A stretch of 64,000 nucleotides of DNA from Knufia peltigerae (Eukaryota > Ascomycota > Eurotiomycetes > Chaetothyriales > Trichomeriaceae). The first letter of the stretch is position 1; every line of letters begins with the position of its first letter. Shown here one piece after another: positions 43,445-53,502 of the stretch. The notes under the pieces are model-generated. The model worked only from the letters and a program-made list of their open reading frames with translations. It did not search any database and was not told where the DNA came from. Made by a program: the position numbers and the translations under genes. The stretch lies in NCBI GenBank assembly GCA_030247855.1, contig JAPDRN010000083.1:93916-157915 (forward strand), read 5' to 3'.

Positions 43445-44806
43445 ATGGCCAACGTCGAGATGCCAACAATTGAATCGCTTGTGCCATCAACACCTCCGCC
43501 GGCTCCTCGTTCTCACTCCGCGGACAGCATGAGCAAGTCGGCCTATGCTTCACCACCAGCAATGTCCGCAAGCTTGACCCCTCCTCCATCTACACAGCCT
43601 CCTCGCTTTCATTCACCCGTCAATCGCGCAAGCATCGGACCTAGCGATCCTCTACTTGCATCACCTCCCAGCACGTTAAAAGGCAATGTTCTGCGTGCAC
43701 TTCCTACACCGGATGCGATCGCTCAAGCCGGCATCGAAGAACTGCGCGACATGGCCAAAGAATTGGTCGCCGCCGTTCAAGAAGCTCGAACCTCTGCCGC
43801 GCACTTCAAGTTGCAACACAGCTTGCTCGCGATGGAGTCAGAAGAGGCCGCACAAAGGGCTGAAGTCGAACGTCAGATGACTCGACGAGAAATGGAAGTC
43901 CTCCAAGCTGTCGAACACAAGAATCGTGCTTCAGGGTCCTTGCGCAGCTCGCTGCCTCCAGCGCAACCACAAATCGATGCATTGACCAGAACATGCAGAA
44001 TGCTCGAGGATGAGCGTGACGACGCGGAACATGAACTCCTTCGTGCCAGAAAACAACTCGAAGCAGAAAAGGACAAGGTTGATCTCTTGATGGAGCAGAA
44101 CGAGAGGCTTAAGAAACGTATTCGCGACAACAGAGAACACTTCAGTCGACTCAAGAGCCTTTCTCCCTCGTACGCGACACCTCGTGATGCATACACAACG
44201 CCCCAGCGCAGGGCAATCCCCAAATTTGAATCGGCCCCTAGCCATGGCACTATCGCCGCACTTCTAGCAGCAGATCAGGTCTTGAGCAGAGAAAGCCTCA
44301 GTGTCCCGTCGACCCCCACCAAAACGCATACGTCAAAGTTGAAGCACGGCCATACTCGAGGCGCCCACTCAATGTCGTCGTTGCACACCGCGCCTGCTCA
44401 TCATCGTCCGTCGCAGAATGAGGGTTATTCAGAATCTATGGTACCCCTCTCAGCGCCAGCCTCCCAGTTGGTGATCGAGTCTGCCGAGAGAGAACGTCAC
44501 GATCGAGATAGTACTATCTCGATCTCCGATGCTGAAGAAGGCAGCAATGACGATGTCCCACAGTCACAGGCTAGTTCGCTGGCTACTAACATGCTACGCC
44601 GAAATCCTGGACCTCAAGAGAGTTTACGGCTGTCGCAAGGTGCAGAGAAGTCCAGCAATGTATTGCAGAGAAAGCTTTTTGGCCCGGTCCAAAAGTCAGC
44701 TCACACGAAAAAGAGATCTGGTAGCTTTGGAGAATCAGATATGAAAGCGAAGAAGGCGAGAATATCTCAAGGTGTTGGTCTGGGTATTGAATCTTGGAGT
44801 CAGTGA
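43445..44806 (+). CDS. coiled-coil protein of unknown function
   Basis: A single exon of 453 residues. Residues 1-80 are Pro/Ser-rich and disordered. A long coiled coil runs from about 90 to 245: EELRDMAKELVAAVQEAR, EEAAQRAEVERQMTRREMEV, CRMLEDERDDAEHELLRARK and LLMEQNERLKKRIRDNRE. After this come short Ser/Thr/His-rich segments with TPTKTHTSKLKHGH and a basic C-terminus (HTKKRSGSFGE, MKAKKARISQ) that could be nuclear-localising. I do not recognise a family; related proteins in other moulds are commonly left hypothetical. A cytoskeletal or nuclear structural role is possible. Confidence 0.75.
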   Translation: MANVEMPTIESLVPSTPPPAPRSHSADSMSKSAYASPPAMSASLTPPPSTQPPRFHSPVNRASIGPSDPLLASPPSTLKGNVLRALPTPDAIAQAGIEELRDMAKELVAAVQEARTSAAHFKLQHSLLAMESEEAAQRAEVERQMTRREMEVLQAVEHKNRASGSLRSSLPPAQPQIDALTRTCRMLEDERDDAEHELLRARKQLEAEKDKVDLLMEQNERLKKRIRDNREHFSRLKSLSPSYATPRDAYTTPQRRAIPKFESAPSHGTIAALLAADQVLSRESLSVPSTPTKTHTSKLKHGHTRGAHSMSSLHTAPAHHRPSQNEGYSESMVPLSAPASQLVIESAERERHDRDSTISISDAEEGSNDDVPQSQASSLATNMLRRNPGPQESLRLSQGAEKSSNVLQRKLFGPVQKSAHTKKRSGSFGESDMKAKKARISQGVGLGIESWSQ

Positions 44807-45560
44807 TCTCGAGGCAATCAGTGCCATTTTGGGGGAGTATTTTGGGTTTGATTTAAAGGATACCCACTCAATCCCAGTGTTACACACGTCGGAAAGGAAG
44901 GTGATTAGTATCATAGCTCATGCTCAATCTTATCACAATGTAGTCTGTATATTTTTTCTCGCTTATTGTGAATACTCTGAACAACCTCGTCGACTCTGTT
45001 TGTGGGTGAGCTTAGCATAACAAGAAGAGAATGAGCATGCATCGATCTATGGCCGGGGACAGACCATATGCCTCAGAGGACGAAGGAAAACATTTGCAGA
45101 CTTCACCGTATGAAGCTCTACCTACGAAGCATCTAGTTCGTATTTGATAGGACATCTATCCCTCCGTATGGCAGCCCATGAAAACCATGTCATTTAAAAC
45201 GGAAGAGGCTCTTTTTGGTGAAGTGCTGATAAAGTACGGATATCGGTGAACAAATATGTCAGACAAAGAACTGGCCGTATCTCGCCTACTTACCATTTCC
45301 TCCGGTAGTGCATGAGAAAATCACATGACCAAGCCACCCTTCTCCTTGGCGCACACAAATCGCCGCCAAGAAAAATCAACCGGATTGGGAGACCCTCACT
45401 GGCTCACGGCACCAATCTGTGTGTGGGCGGCAGAAATTCAACAATCTCTTGGATTTTGGACTCCAGCGACTTACCACCACCACCAACTTCTTTCTCAGTT
45501 CAAGGTTGTGTCCTTTTTTTTCTCCCCCTTTAAGAAGCACACGGCGTCGTCAAAGGCACA
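44807..45560. other. intergenic, RPL13 promoter
   Basis: No gene is seen. Pyrimidine-rich runs lie close to the RPL13 start, as usual for fungal ribosomal-protein genes. Confidence 0.45.
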
Positions 45561-46530
45561 ATGGCGATCAAGCACAACCAACAACTGCCGAACAACCACT
45601 TCCACAAGGACTGGCAACGCCGGGTCCGCGTGCACTTCGACCAGCCGGGCCGCAAGTCCTCGAGACGGGCTGCTCGTCTGTCCAAGGCCGCCGCTGTCGC
45701 CCCCCGACCCGTCGACAAGCTGAAGCCCGTCGTCCGATGCCCTACGATCAAGTACAACCGCCGCGCCAGGGCCGGTAGAGGTTTCACCCTGGTCGAATTG
45801 AAGGTACGGGAAAACTCCTCGCACGCAAATTTTTGTTTGGTTTTTCGCATGTCAAGGAGAAGAGAGAGAAAGAGAGAAGGGCACCCGGAAATCGACATCA
45901 CGTCCGATTTCTTGAAGAGTAGGAAAAGGACAAGAAACATAGGCTACATGATTTTCGCCGACGTCGACTCTCTACCCTGTCTCTTTCTTCTCCCCTCCCC
46001 CCTCGACGCACAAACTTCTGCGGAAGAACGTGGCGTACCATTCTAAAAACCGAGAGAGAAAAGAAAGAGCTGAAGGGGAAAAAAAACTGACACAATCTCA
46101 AAAACAACAGGAAGCCGGTATCCCCCGCAAACTCGCCCCTACCATCGGTATCTCCGTCGACGCCCGCCGCCAGACCACCAACCAAGAGACCCTCTCGACC
46201 AACGTCGCCCGCCTCAAGGCCTACAAGGCCCGCCTGATCCTCTTCCCCCGCAAGTCCGGCCAGCACAAGAAGCTCGACAGCTCCGCCGAGGACGTCAAGA
46301 TGGCCGAGGACGACGGCAAGATCGCCAAGAAGGTCGCCGCCTCGATCCCCATCGACACCGGTGTCGGCATCGCCCACGCCTTCAAGGAGGTCAAGAAGGG
46401 CGACATGCCCAAGGGAGAGGAGGCCGCCTTCCGCAAACTCAGACTCGCCCGCGCCGACGCCAGGAACCAGGGCGCCCGGGAGAAGAGGGCCAAGGCCAAG
46501 GCCGAGGCGGAGGATGCCAAGAAGAAATAG
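45561..46530 (+). CDS. RPL13: 60S ribosomal protein L13 (eL13)
   Basis: Two exons (45561-45803, 46111-46530) encode 220 residues. It begins MAIKHNQQLPNNHFHKDWQR, then RVHFDQPGRKSSRRAARLSK, both hallmark eL13 sequence, and exon 2 starts EAGIPRKLAPTIGISVDARR. The C-terminus is Lys/Ala/Glu-rich. Codons are strongly biased to C-ending forms, as expected for a highly expressed gene. The 307-bp intron is the longest well-supported one here; I searched it for C/D or H/ACA boxes and saw none. eL13 is a structural protein of the large ribosomal subunit. Confidence 0.96.
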
Positions 46531-47183
46531 AGAGAGGACCTACGTTGTTCAATGCGATCCGAACACAAATGACAAACACAAACCCAAAACCACGAAGGGC
46601 GGGGGCGTCGGTCGTTTCCATGTCTGCCTGGGTGGGTGTGTGTGTGTGTGGTGCATGGAATGGTGGGCTCGCTCCGAGCGTGGACGTGGAAGCATTGTCT
46701 AGCCATGTGGTTGTCTTTTTGCTTCCATTGATCGCGTCGGAGCAAGGAAAGAAAGGAGATGCTTTTTATGTTTTTTCAAAATTGGCGTCGACAAGCAACG
46801 TTCAAGAAGAAGAAAAAAGATCATCATACGAAAAGGAATTAGCAAAGAATGAGTGAGGGGGCGTGTGTATTGCATTCTCCTTCTTTGTGTCGTGTTATCC
46901 AAATTCGAGAGCGACATAGCATGGAACCCAGAAGGAAATACCAATGAGAAAAAAAACCAAACGAAATTTCTTTTATTCAGCTGTAGTTGTCTCCAACCCC
47001 CAGCAAAAGGTCCGAAACCCCCCATCAGTAGAAGAACTGTTGTATTTCTCTAGCCGTGATATAAATCTCGGCATCGTGACCGTATGGTATGTACAACTCT
47101 CGGTAGCAACTCCTGGTATCTGGATCTAAGGTAGTCATAAGCTCATACATCATAGCACATCTGTACTGATTCTGGCCAACAAT
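46531..47183. other. intergenic, RPL13 3' flank
   Basis: A (GT)8 run lies at about 46634-46650. No gene is seen. Confidence 0.5.
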
Positions 47184-49037
47184 TCAGACCCGTTTCCGCT
47201 TGCCTTTGGTTTTCCCTTCAAGGTTTCCTTCATCATCTCCATCCGCATGAATCAGTTCCCAGACACTTTCAAAAGCATTCAGGACACCTTTGGAAGGGTA
47301 CAAAGTAGCAAACACATCTTTGAAACCTTTCTCCGCCTTGGTCGACACACCGCTGAATGTCAGCGAGACGTCAGAGATGGCCTCTCCGGTCCAGTCAAGG
47401 TCGAGTTGCCACACCAACATGATTTTCACCGCAGACGATACGTCGCTCTTCTTGGAAGTCGGGATCTGAGCAGACATCTCGAGCTGTGTGAGTTCGAGGT
47501 ACGGAGAGAGCTCGACCGCCATTTCTGGTTTCAAAGGCTCGTCCCCATCTGAGAGATTGTCATCTTTGGCTGTAGAAAGCTTGACGTATTGTAAATCCAG
47601 TTGACGAAAGATTTTTGCACGTTCAATCGTGGCAGAGAACCATTTGCCCATTCCCCAGATTATACCTGCTAGATCAAGACGGTGTATGCTGAGACGATCA
47701 GGTCCGGGTTGTAGGCGTTGCTCGGCCCACTTGAAGACTCCACGTCTGGCGGCTTTTGAAGCTTGATAATGGTCTCGCAAGACATCCTCCATGCGCACAT
47801 TTTCTACGTGACCCATCTCAGCATCCACAACCACATTGAATGTGCAAGCAAAGGTGTTGGGAAGCCAAGGAGGCGGCGCCGAAGCAGTCAAGTTGTGAAG
47901 GAGCTTTGGTCGACCATCACCACTGAATACCTCCGTGGTGTTCTTGAGCTGTAGATTGCCCGGTGCAAACAAGGTCAAATGATACGGAGTCGGCCAAGCC
48001 TCAGTATTTGTTGGGAGAGTTTTGCCGTTGTCCGAAGCAAGGCTCTGTAAAAGCGTCAGGCAGTCATCGCCAGGCTGCTCGCGGCCAATGGCATTTTCCA
48101 ATTTTCCAACCTCCTTCTTCACTCTGTTCAATTCATCTTTCAAGGAGCGGAGAGACGACTTCTTCTCTTGCAGCTCTGGTGGTAACTGTTCGGTGGCTTC
48201 ATCTGCTGAGGGCTCAAGCTCGCTCTCAGAAGCCTCATCGCCCTCATCCCTCAAGCTTGCCAAAGGTTCCATAGCTTTTGGCGGTGGTGCACGTGCTTTC
48301 GGTTTCAAAGGGCTACTAGTGGATAGGTGCTGAGATCGTGTTGTCCTCCTAAACCTCCCACTGCCGGACTTTGAACTTCTCGGACTGCTAGACGATAGAC
48401 CTCGAGGTCTGTCGGGTGCAGGGTCTAATCCCAACTGCACTGGGGTCGGAGGCAGTTCTGGCTCATTGCTTGCGGGGCGACTTGCCGACTGGGAATTGGA
48501 ACTTGTTCGGCGTACAAGAGAGGGCATTATCATAGGCGGAGGGAGACCGTCCTGGCCGAAGTGACTTGCTCTCTGGGATCCATTCACTCTCGAAGGTCGT
48601 TGCTTTGTTGATCGTGATTGAGGACTTTTGTACGGTGATGGGGGCTTTGAACTGGGCCTTGTGCCCGAGTCTGTCCTCTCTGCCTCCTTTCCAGCAGCCT
48701 CTGCAACTTGATCTTGGACTGTCCCTTCCACAGGGCGACCCACGGAGTCGATGGGTCGAGGGACCTTCTCAGACTCAGGCACGTCGGTGTTGGTTTGTTT
48801 GTTTTGTAGAATCTCATCCCTTAAACTTCTCCCTTTTGGTCCTGTTAGGGCACGACGAGGAGACCGTTCGATGAGGTGTGGATATGATCGTGACAGGGAG
48901 CTTTTCGTGGGAGACAAGTATGATGGTCGGGTCGGACTTGCTGTTTTCAGGCCGTTATTGTTTGTGATGGTATCAGCTGCTCTTTCATAATCTTCATCAT
49001 CGGACAACCTCCTCCTCTTTGCAGGCGACTGGAACAT
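47184..49037 (-). CDS. unrecognised protein, disordered N-half, coiled coil, conserved C-terminal domain
   Basis: A single exon of 617 residues from ATG 49037 (MFQSPAKRRRLSDDED). Residues 1-290 are Ser/Pro/Arg-rich with a bipartite-like nuclear signal at the start and SP sites (YLSPTK, IERSPRRAL). A coiled coil runs about 295-330 (ELQEKKSSLRSLKDELNRVKKE). The remaining roughly 270 residues look globular: LTLFAPGNLQL, PPPWLPNTFACTFNVVVD, RMEDVLRDHYQASKAARRGVFKWAEQRL, DLAGIIWGMGKWF, and a WELIHADGDDEGN end with a basic tail KGKRKRV. The order disordered / coiled coil / globular would suit a kinetochore (CENP-O/P-like, RWD) protein, but I cannot support that by a motif. Confidence 0.75.
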   Translation of the reverse strand: MFQSPAKRRRLSDDEDYERAADTITNNNGLKTASPTRPSYLSPTKSSLSRSYPHLIERSPRRALTGPKGRSLRDEILQNKQTNTDVPESEKVPRPIDSVGRPVEGTVQDQVAEAAGKEAERTDSGTRPSSKPPSPYKSPQSRSTKQRPSRVNGSQRASHFGQDGLPPPMIMPSLVRRTSSNSQSASRPASNEPELPPTPVQLGLDPAPDRPRGLSSSSPRSSKSGSGRFRRTTRSQHLSTSSPLKPKARAPPPKAMEPLASLRDEGDEASESELEPSADEATEQLPPELQEKKSSLRSLKDELNRVKKEVGKLENAIGREQPGDDCLTLLQSLASDNGKTLPTNTEAWPTPYHLTLFAPGNLQLKNTTEVFSGDGRPKLLHNLTASAPPPWLPNTFACTFNVVVDAEMGHVENVRMEDVLRDHYQASKAARRGVFKWAEQRLQPGPDRLSIHRLDLAGIIWGMGKWFSATIERAKIFRQLDLQYVKLSTAKDDNLSDGDEPLKPEMAVELSPYLELTQLEMSAQIPTSKKSDVSSAVKIMLVWQLDLDWTGEAISDVSLTFSGVSTKAEKGFKDVFATLYPSKGVLNAFESVWELIHADGDDEGNLEGKTKGKRKRV

Positions 49038-49643
49038 TGTTGTACGTAGATTGGGCTGTTGATGTTTTCGTCGCCTGCCGTCCACATGCTTGGGTGGTGC
49101 GGTATTGGGTACGAGTACGAGAAAAGCGCGTCTCGAGGCTCAAAAGACGCGACGGAGCAGATTAAAACAGTGGCGCATTTCCGATTCAAATGAAAGTCAT
49201 GTGATCATATCCGAGCTTGTACGGAGTACTGGGTTTACCAATGGCAGTTTCGCCAATTCACATCAAGCCGCGGAAATAAAAGCCGGAGAGATCATCTTTT
49301 CTTCTCCTTGGCCTCACTCCGAACGTGGGGCAATAATAAGAAACAATGACGGCAGGTCACGTTGATTCACGACGTCATGAACGAGAGAATCGAAGCTCGT
49401 TATTGATTGATCCTCGGCATGCGTAGGTAAGAGAAAAGAGGATTCAGGAACGTTTTCTCCGAGAACTGAAGAAAGCCTTCGCCTAAAGCTCTTCCACCTG
49501 CATCATACAACTTTGTAACTCCCCAGACCATTTCTTTTTCCTTGCATCAAGTACCAAAAACAACATCCAGCACTCACTTGCAGGACCAATATACCTTTCA
49601 GACCTTGCAACCTCGAGACGACCCCTGCCCTCACTCTCGCACC
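49038..49643. promoter_or_regulatory. divergent intergenic with TACGGAGTAC
   Basis: About 600 bp with the recurrent word at 49220. No gene is seen. Confidence 0.5.
49220..49229 (-). repeat. TACGGAGTAC copy
   Basis: Intergenic copy 183 bp upstream of the minus-strand gene start at 49037. Confidence 0.5.
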
Positions 49644-50120
49644 ATGTCCTTCCTCAGCCGAAGCTTGACCCCTCTGCGGGCATCTGGAAAAGCACTTCGA
49701 CCTCAATCCGTTGCAGCACTGCACACTTCTTCAGCACGTCAAGGTTTGAACGAGGAGAATATCCGTACGTGTCGAGTCTCCGAGTCTCCCCCAAACTTAC
49801 TCTGACCGTGCACCCAAATCCACTGTCTCGCGGCACATCTCCCTAGACCGTAACGCAACCTTGATGCTAACACTTTACGGTACAATATAGACCGCGACGA
49901 CAGAGACAAGGAGATCGACCATCACAAGGCGGACAGTGTGGAAAAGGCAAAGACTGGCCGAGGAGAGTGGAAGCCCGAGCTGGGAAGCAACAGTGAACAA
50001 AACGTCAGGGGGGACAAGCACAACATGACCATGGAACAGATGCAAAAGTTGGGTCAGGAGAAGGCCAACGAGGGCAAAAATCCCGCCGGAAGTGATAGCT
50101 CCAAGGGTTCAAAGGTATAG
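49644..50120 (+). CDS. small mitochondrial protein (Fmp16-like)
   Basis: Two exons (49644-49764, 49891-50120; 126-bp intron) encode 116 residues. The start MSFLSRSLTPLRASGKALR followed by VAALHTSSARQ is an amphipathic, Arg/Ser-rich mitochondrial presequence with a likely cleavage near residue 33. The mature part is highly charged and soluble: HRDDRDKEIDHHKADSVEKA, KTGRGEWKPELGSNSEQNVR, then a Lys/Glu/Gly tail. This resembles a widespread fungal family of small stress-induced mitochondrial proteins like yeast Fmp16, of unknown biochemical role. Similarity is judged by eye only. Confidence 0.75.
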
Positions 50121-50402
50121 TTATAGTTGGACCAGAAAAAGGACGAGGCATTATTCCCTCAGACCCCAGTGAGACTTCACGGTTTTTGTTATGATTACCT
50201 GAATTGCAGTCACGGATCCAGGGAGCTCAACACGATCTTCAACAACGGCGCCAGACGTGATTGTTTGCGCCCTGTATATAAGTGCATAGCAAGAGCAAAA
50301 GAGAATCCAAAATTTGGACAAGAAAATTGCACATGATAGCACTCTGTATTCTGCTATTCTGCGTTCTGTATATTCGATAAGTACTCTGATATAACAAAAA
50401 GA

Positions 50403-52455
50403 TCAAAGCATATATCGAAAACCGGCCTTGTCACCACCAAAGACCTTTCTAGCGCCTCCAATGAGTGTCTCTTCGACATCCGAATCATCATGATCACCCC
50501 CTCTTCCGTCTCGACGGGCCTCCTTGGGTCCAAAGCTTTCCGTCAGCTCATACTCTCCTGCTTTGGTGAGGTCGTTTTCAAGACCGCGTCGTCTGTTGGC
50601 ATTGTCGAGTACCAACCTCAGGACGAAAGCCAGGCCCGCGACTCCGAAGGCCATGAATCCCGCACAGACGGCCATACCCTGTACGTACAGTGGGCCCTGG
50701 CTCTTGGGAAAGACGTGCACGCCGATCAGGGGGCCACACTGGCCCACGACGTTGAGGATGGTCAGGCCGGTGCCCTTGCCGGCGGACGTGGCCTGGTTGT
50801 TCAGGGTCCACGTGATGATCAGGGTGACGGAGGAAAACAGTCCCATGGCGGCGCCGAACACGGCGACGTAGCGGATCGTGATGCTCCCGGCCTCGCCCAG
50901 CGACTCGTGCAGGTACCCGGCGACGGCTATCCCGGCGTAGGAAAAGGCGCTCAGCAAGGACACCCCGATCAAGAACAGCGACCTCGAGTCGGCGACCTTG
51001 TCGCTGTACCGTCCCACGACGAGGACGAAAAAGAAGGCGAACAGGTAAGGCGGGGCGGCCAGCGCTTGAGACGCCAGCGGCGAAAAGGACATGCTGTTGA
51101 TGATGGTCGGGAGGAACACGGGCAGGGAGCTGAACGACACGTTGACGCTCAAAAACATCAACGCCGAGAGGTACGATTTTGGATCCAGGACGGTCGATCG
51201 GATCTCATGCAGATCAAGTCGCTGAGACCACGTCGCTCCGTGATCCGACCTGTAGGAGGACGACGTCGTCGTCGTCGTCTGATGTTGTTGTTGCTCGGAC
51301 CCGAGTCTGAGAACGGCCACCTTTCGTTCTCGAGGTGTGAGGTATCGAGCCTTTCCCGGTGAGTCCGGGATGTAGTACCAAGCCGCCACGGCCGCGAGGA
51401 CGGACGGGAAGCCCTCGACGAGGAACAAGGCCCTCCAGGGCGCGATGGGCCCATTCTGACTCGTCGCGACGATCAGGTACGCCAACGAGCTCGCGAAACT
51501 CGTCGCCAGGGGAGCCGCGGCGATCTGAAGTCCGACCCGGTACGCCAGTTCGGACCTCTTGAAGAAGTGGGTCATGAAAAACGGCACCCCGGGGCCGAAC
51601 GCAGCCTCGGTGACCCCCAGGAGGCCACGCAGGATCAAGAGCTGGCCGAACGAGGTCGTCAAACTCTGTAGACTGGCGACCACGCCCCACGAAAGGACGC
51701 AGAGGGCAATGTACACGTGGGCGGGGACGTGTCGGTAGAGGAGGATCATCCACTCGAACGCGATGTACGTGATGTAGAACGCCGTGAGCAACCAGTCGTA
51801 CTGGGACGATGAGAGGGAGAGGTCCTTTTCCAACCCGGCGATGCGTGCGTTACCTGTATACACACGAAAACAAAAAAAAAACGTCAGTCGGTTCGGTCAG
51901 TTCGGTCAAGTACCTCGACGTTCGGCCCCCGTGCGCGCTCCGCCAACAAACCGTCTCCGTCCTCAAAACTGACGTGCGATTTGCGTGACATGTGAAATCA
52001 ATGGACAAAGGGGACGGTGATGGGGACGGGGAGGACTACTCGCCTATATTCGACCGGTCTAGAAAACTCAACATGTACAAAAAGCCCAGAAACAGGACCA
52101 GTTTACGATCGAGCTTGCGCAAAACGGCCCTTTCTTCCTCGTCCGTATATTCTTTCGAAAGCGTTCCTACTCTTCTGATGCGCCTCCTCGTCGGTCTGGT
52201 CTCGTCTTCACTCTCGCCACCACTGACATCCTCTTTGTCTTCTGCGGGTGCAGGATCATCGTGATGATGGTGATGTAGTCTTCTCAACTCGACCGAGTCC
52301 TGACGGAAGTCGAGGCTCGTCTTTGACGTTCTCGTTGCACCACCACCGCCGCCGCCGCCGACCGGTGAGTCTTCGCTACTAGATTGCGGGGTGAGGATTG
52401 TGGGTGGAGGGACGGCCTCCCCTCTAGAAGTGGATGCCGACACCGACGTCGACAT
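50403..52455 (-). CDS. MFS transporter, Dal5-type anion:cation symporter family (paralogue A)
   Basis: Two exons (52455-52044, 51853-50403) encode 620 residues. The N-terminal 100 residues are disordered with a poly-Gly run and a RRLHHHHHDDP stretch. TM1 lies at FLGFLYMLSFLDRSNIG, and the join gives DRSNIGNARIAGLEKDL, the signature of the allantoate-permease (ACS) family. About 12 helices are visible, with a 40-residue loop QQQHQTTTTTSSSYRS in the middle and a long acidic tail (DDSDVEETLIGG). The 190-bp intron uses a GC donor (GCGAGT); a GT at the next site would give an in-frame stop. Family members import ureido/allantoate, nicotinate, or dipeptides. It is part of the cluster with the dipeptidase and zinc-cluster regulator. 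Confidence 0.88.
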
Positions 52456-53502
52456 GTCGGAGCTTTGTCACAGCGTCGGCGAAGGTCGTGCGCAGCCTCG
52501 AAGCAAACGTCGCAGCTTCGGTGGCTTATCCTTCTAGATGTTATCTCTGGTGCCGTTCCAACCGCCGACCACGTAGACCAAGCATGATTTGAATATCTCA
52601 GCTTGATGAGCTTGACATGGGGAACCGACCCTATTTTTTCGAGTGTCCAAAAAAGTGAGAATGTGGACGATGTTGCTTAAAGGATTCTCACGCAGTTTCT
52701 GTCCGTGGGCAGTCCCGACATAAGTTGGATGTACAGCACAGTACATGGCTAAATTGGCCGCCAATCACAGCGTGAATTGGGACCATATGGTCGGACTTGT
52801 ATTTACCTGAGGTAGTCAAGTCAACCCCCGGGCCAAAATTGCGGAGAAGCCTATACCAGGGCTCACCGAGGATTTCTCTGGTACAAGTTATCAAATACGG
52901 ATACACAAATAAATATTCGATGTTTTGCTTCTTAAAAGCTTCAACCTTGTTTGTTATGTACGCCACCCGATCCTCTCCAGCCTCGATAACACAGCTTTAC
53001 CTTTAATGATGATGATATCGGTTCGTACGTATCAGCAATACAGAGTACAAGCAAATCACTCGAATTTAATTTTCTCTTAACGAGCAGCAAAACTTCGTCT
53101 CACCATCATCCCTTTATTCTATTAGGGGAGGATTATGAGATTAGGAAACTAGGTACAGAGTACTCCGTCGGACAACCTGTGATTTTAGAATTGGCAACAA
53201 GCGATGAGACTCGAAACCTACCCGTGCATCGTGACTCTGTCCTGTCCCGTAAAATGGGTACTGTGGATTATAGGTTGGTTGCCAGTGAGGTGTTGGTGTT
53301 TTTGTCCAAAGAGCGCAGGATCTGGACTTCACTTTTGACCAAGACTCAGTATGGGGAAATCTATCCGAGTATTTCTAGAAGGTAGATATAATCATATCAT
53401 CGTGACGTGAACTGTTGTACGCATCTGGGCAAGCCATATATCAAGGCCCACGTCGAGTATACCTATCCCGATCCTCCTTTCCCCCTTGAGATGCTCCCCC
53501 TT
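52456..53502. other. intergenic, transporter promoter and dipeptidase 3' flank
   Basis: 1.05 kb without a credible gene. A variant of the recurrent word (GTACTCCGTC) lies near 53160. Confidence 0.5.

Noticed and set aside
45804..46110. intronic snoRNA in RPL13
   Set aside because: No C/D boxes (RTGATGA/CTGA pair) or H/ACA pattern is seen in the 307-bp intron.
50490..51362. 290-codon plus-strand frame in transporter A
   Set aside because: Antisense to membrane-spanning coding sequence, with skewed Gly/Arg/Asp composition.
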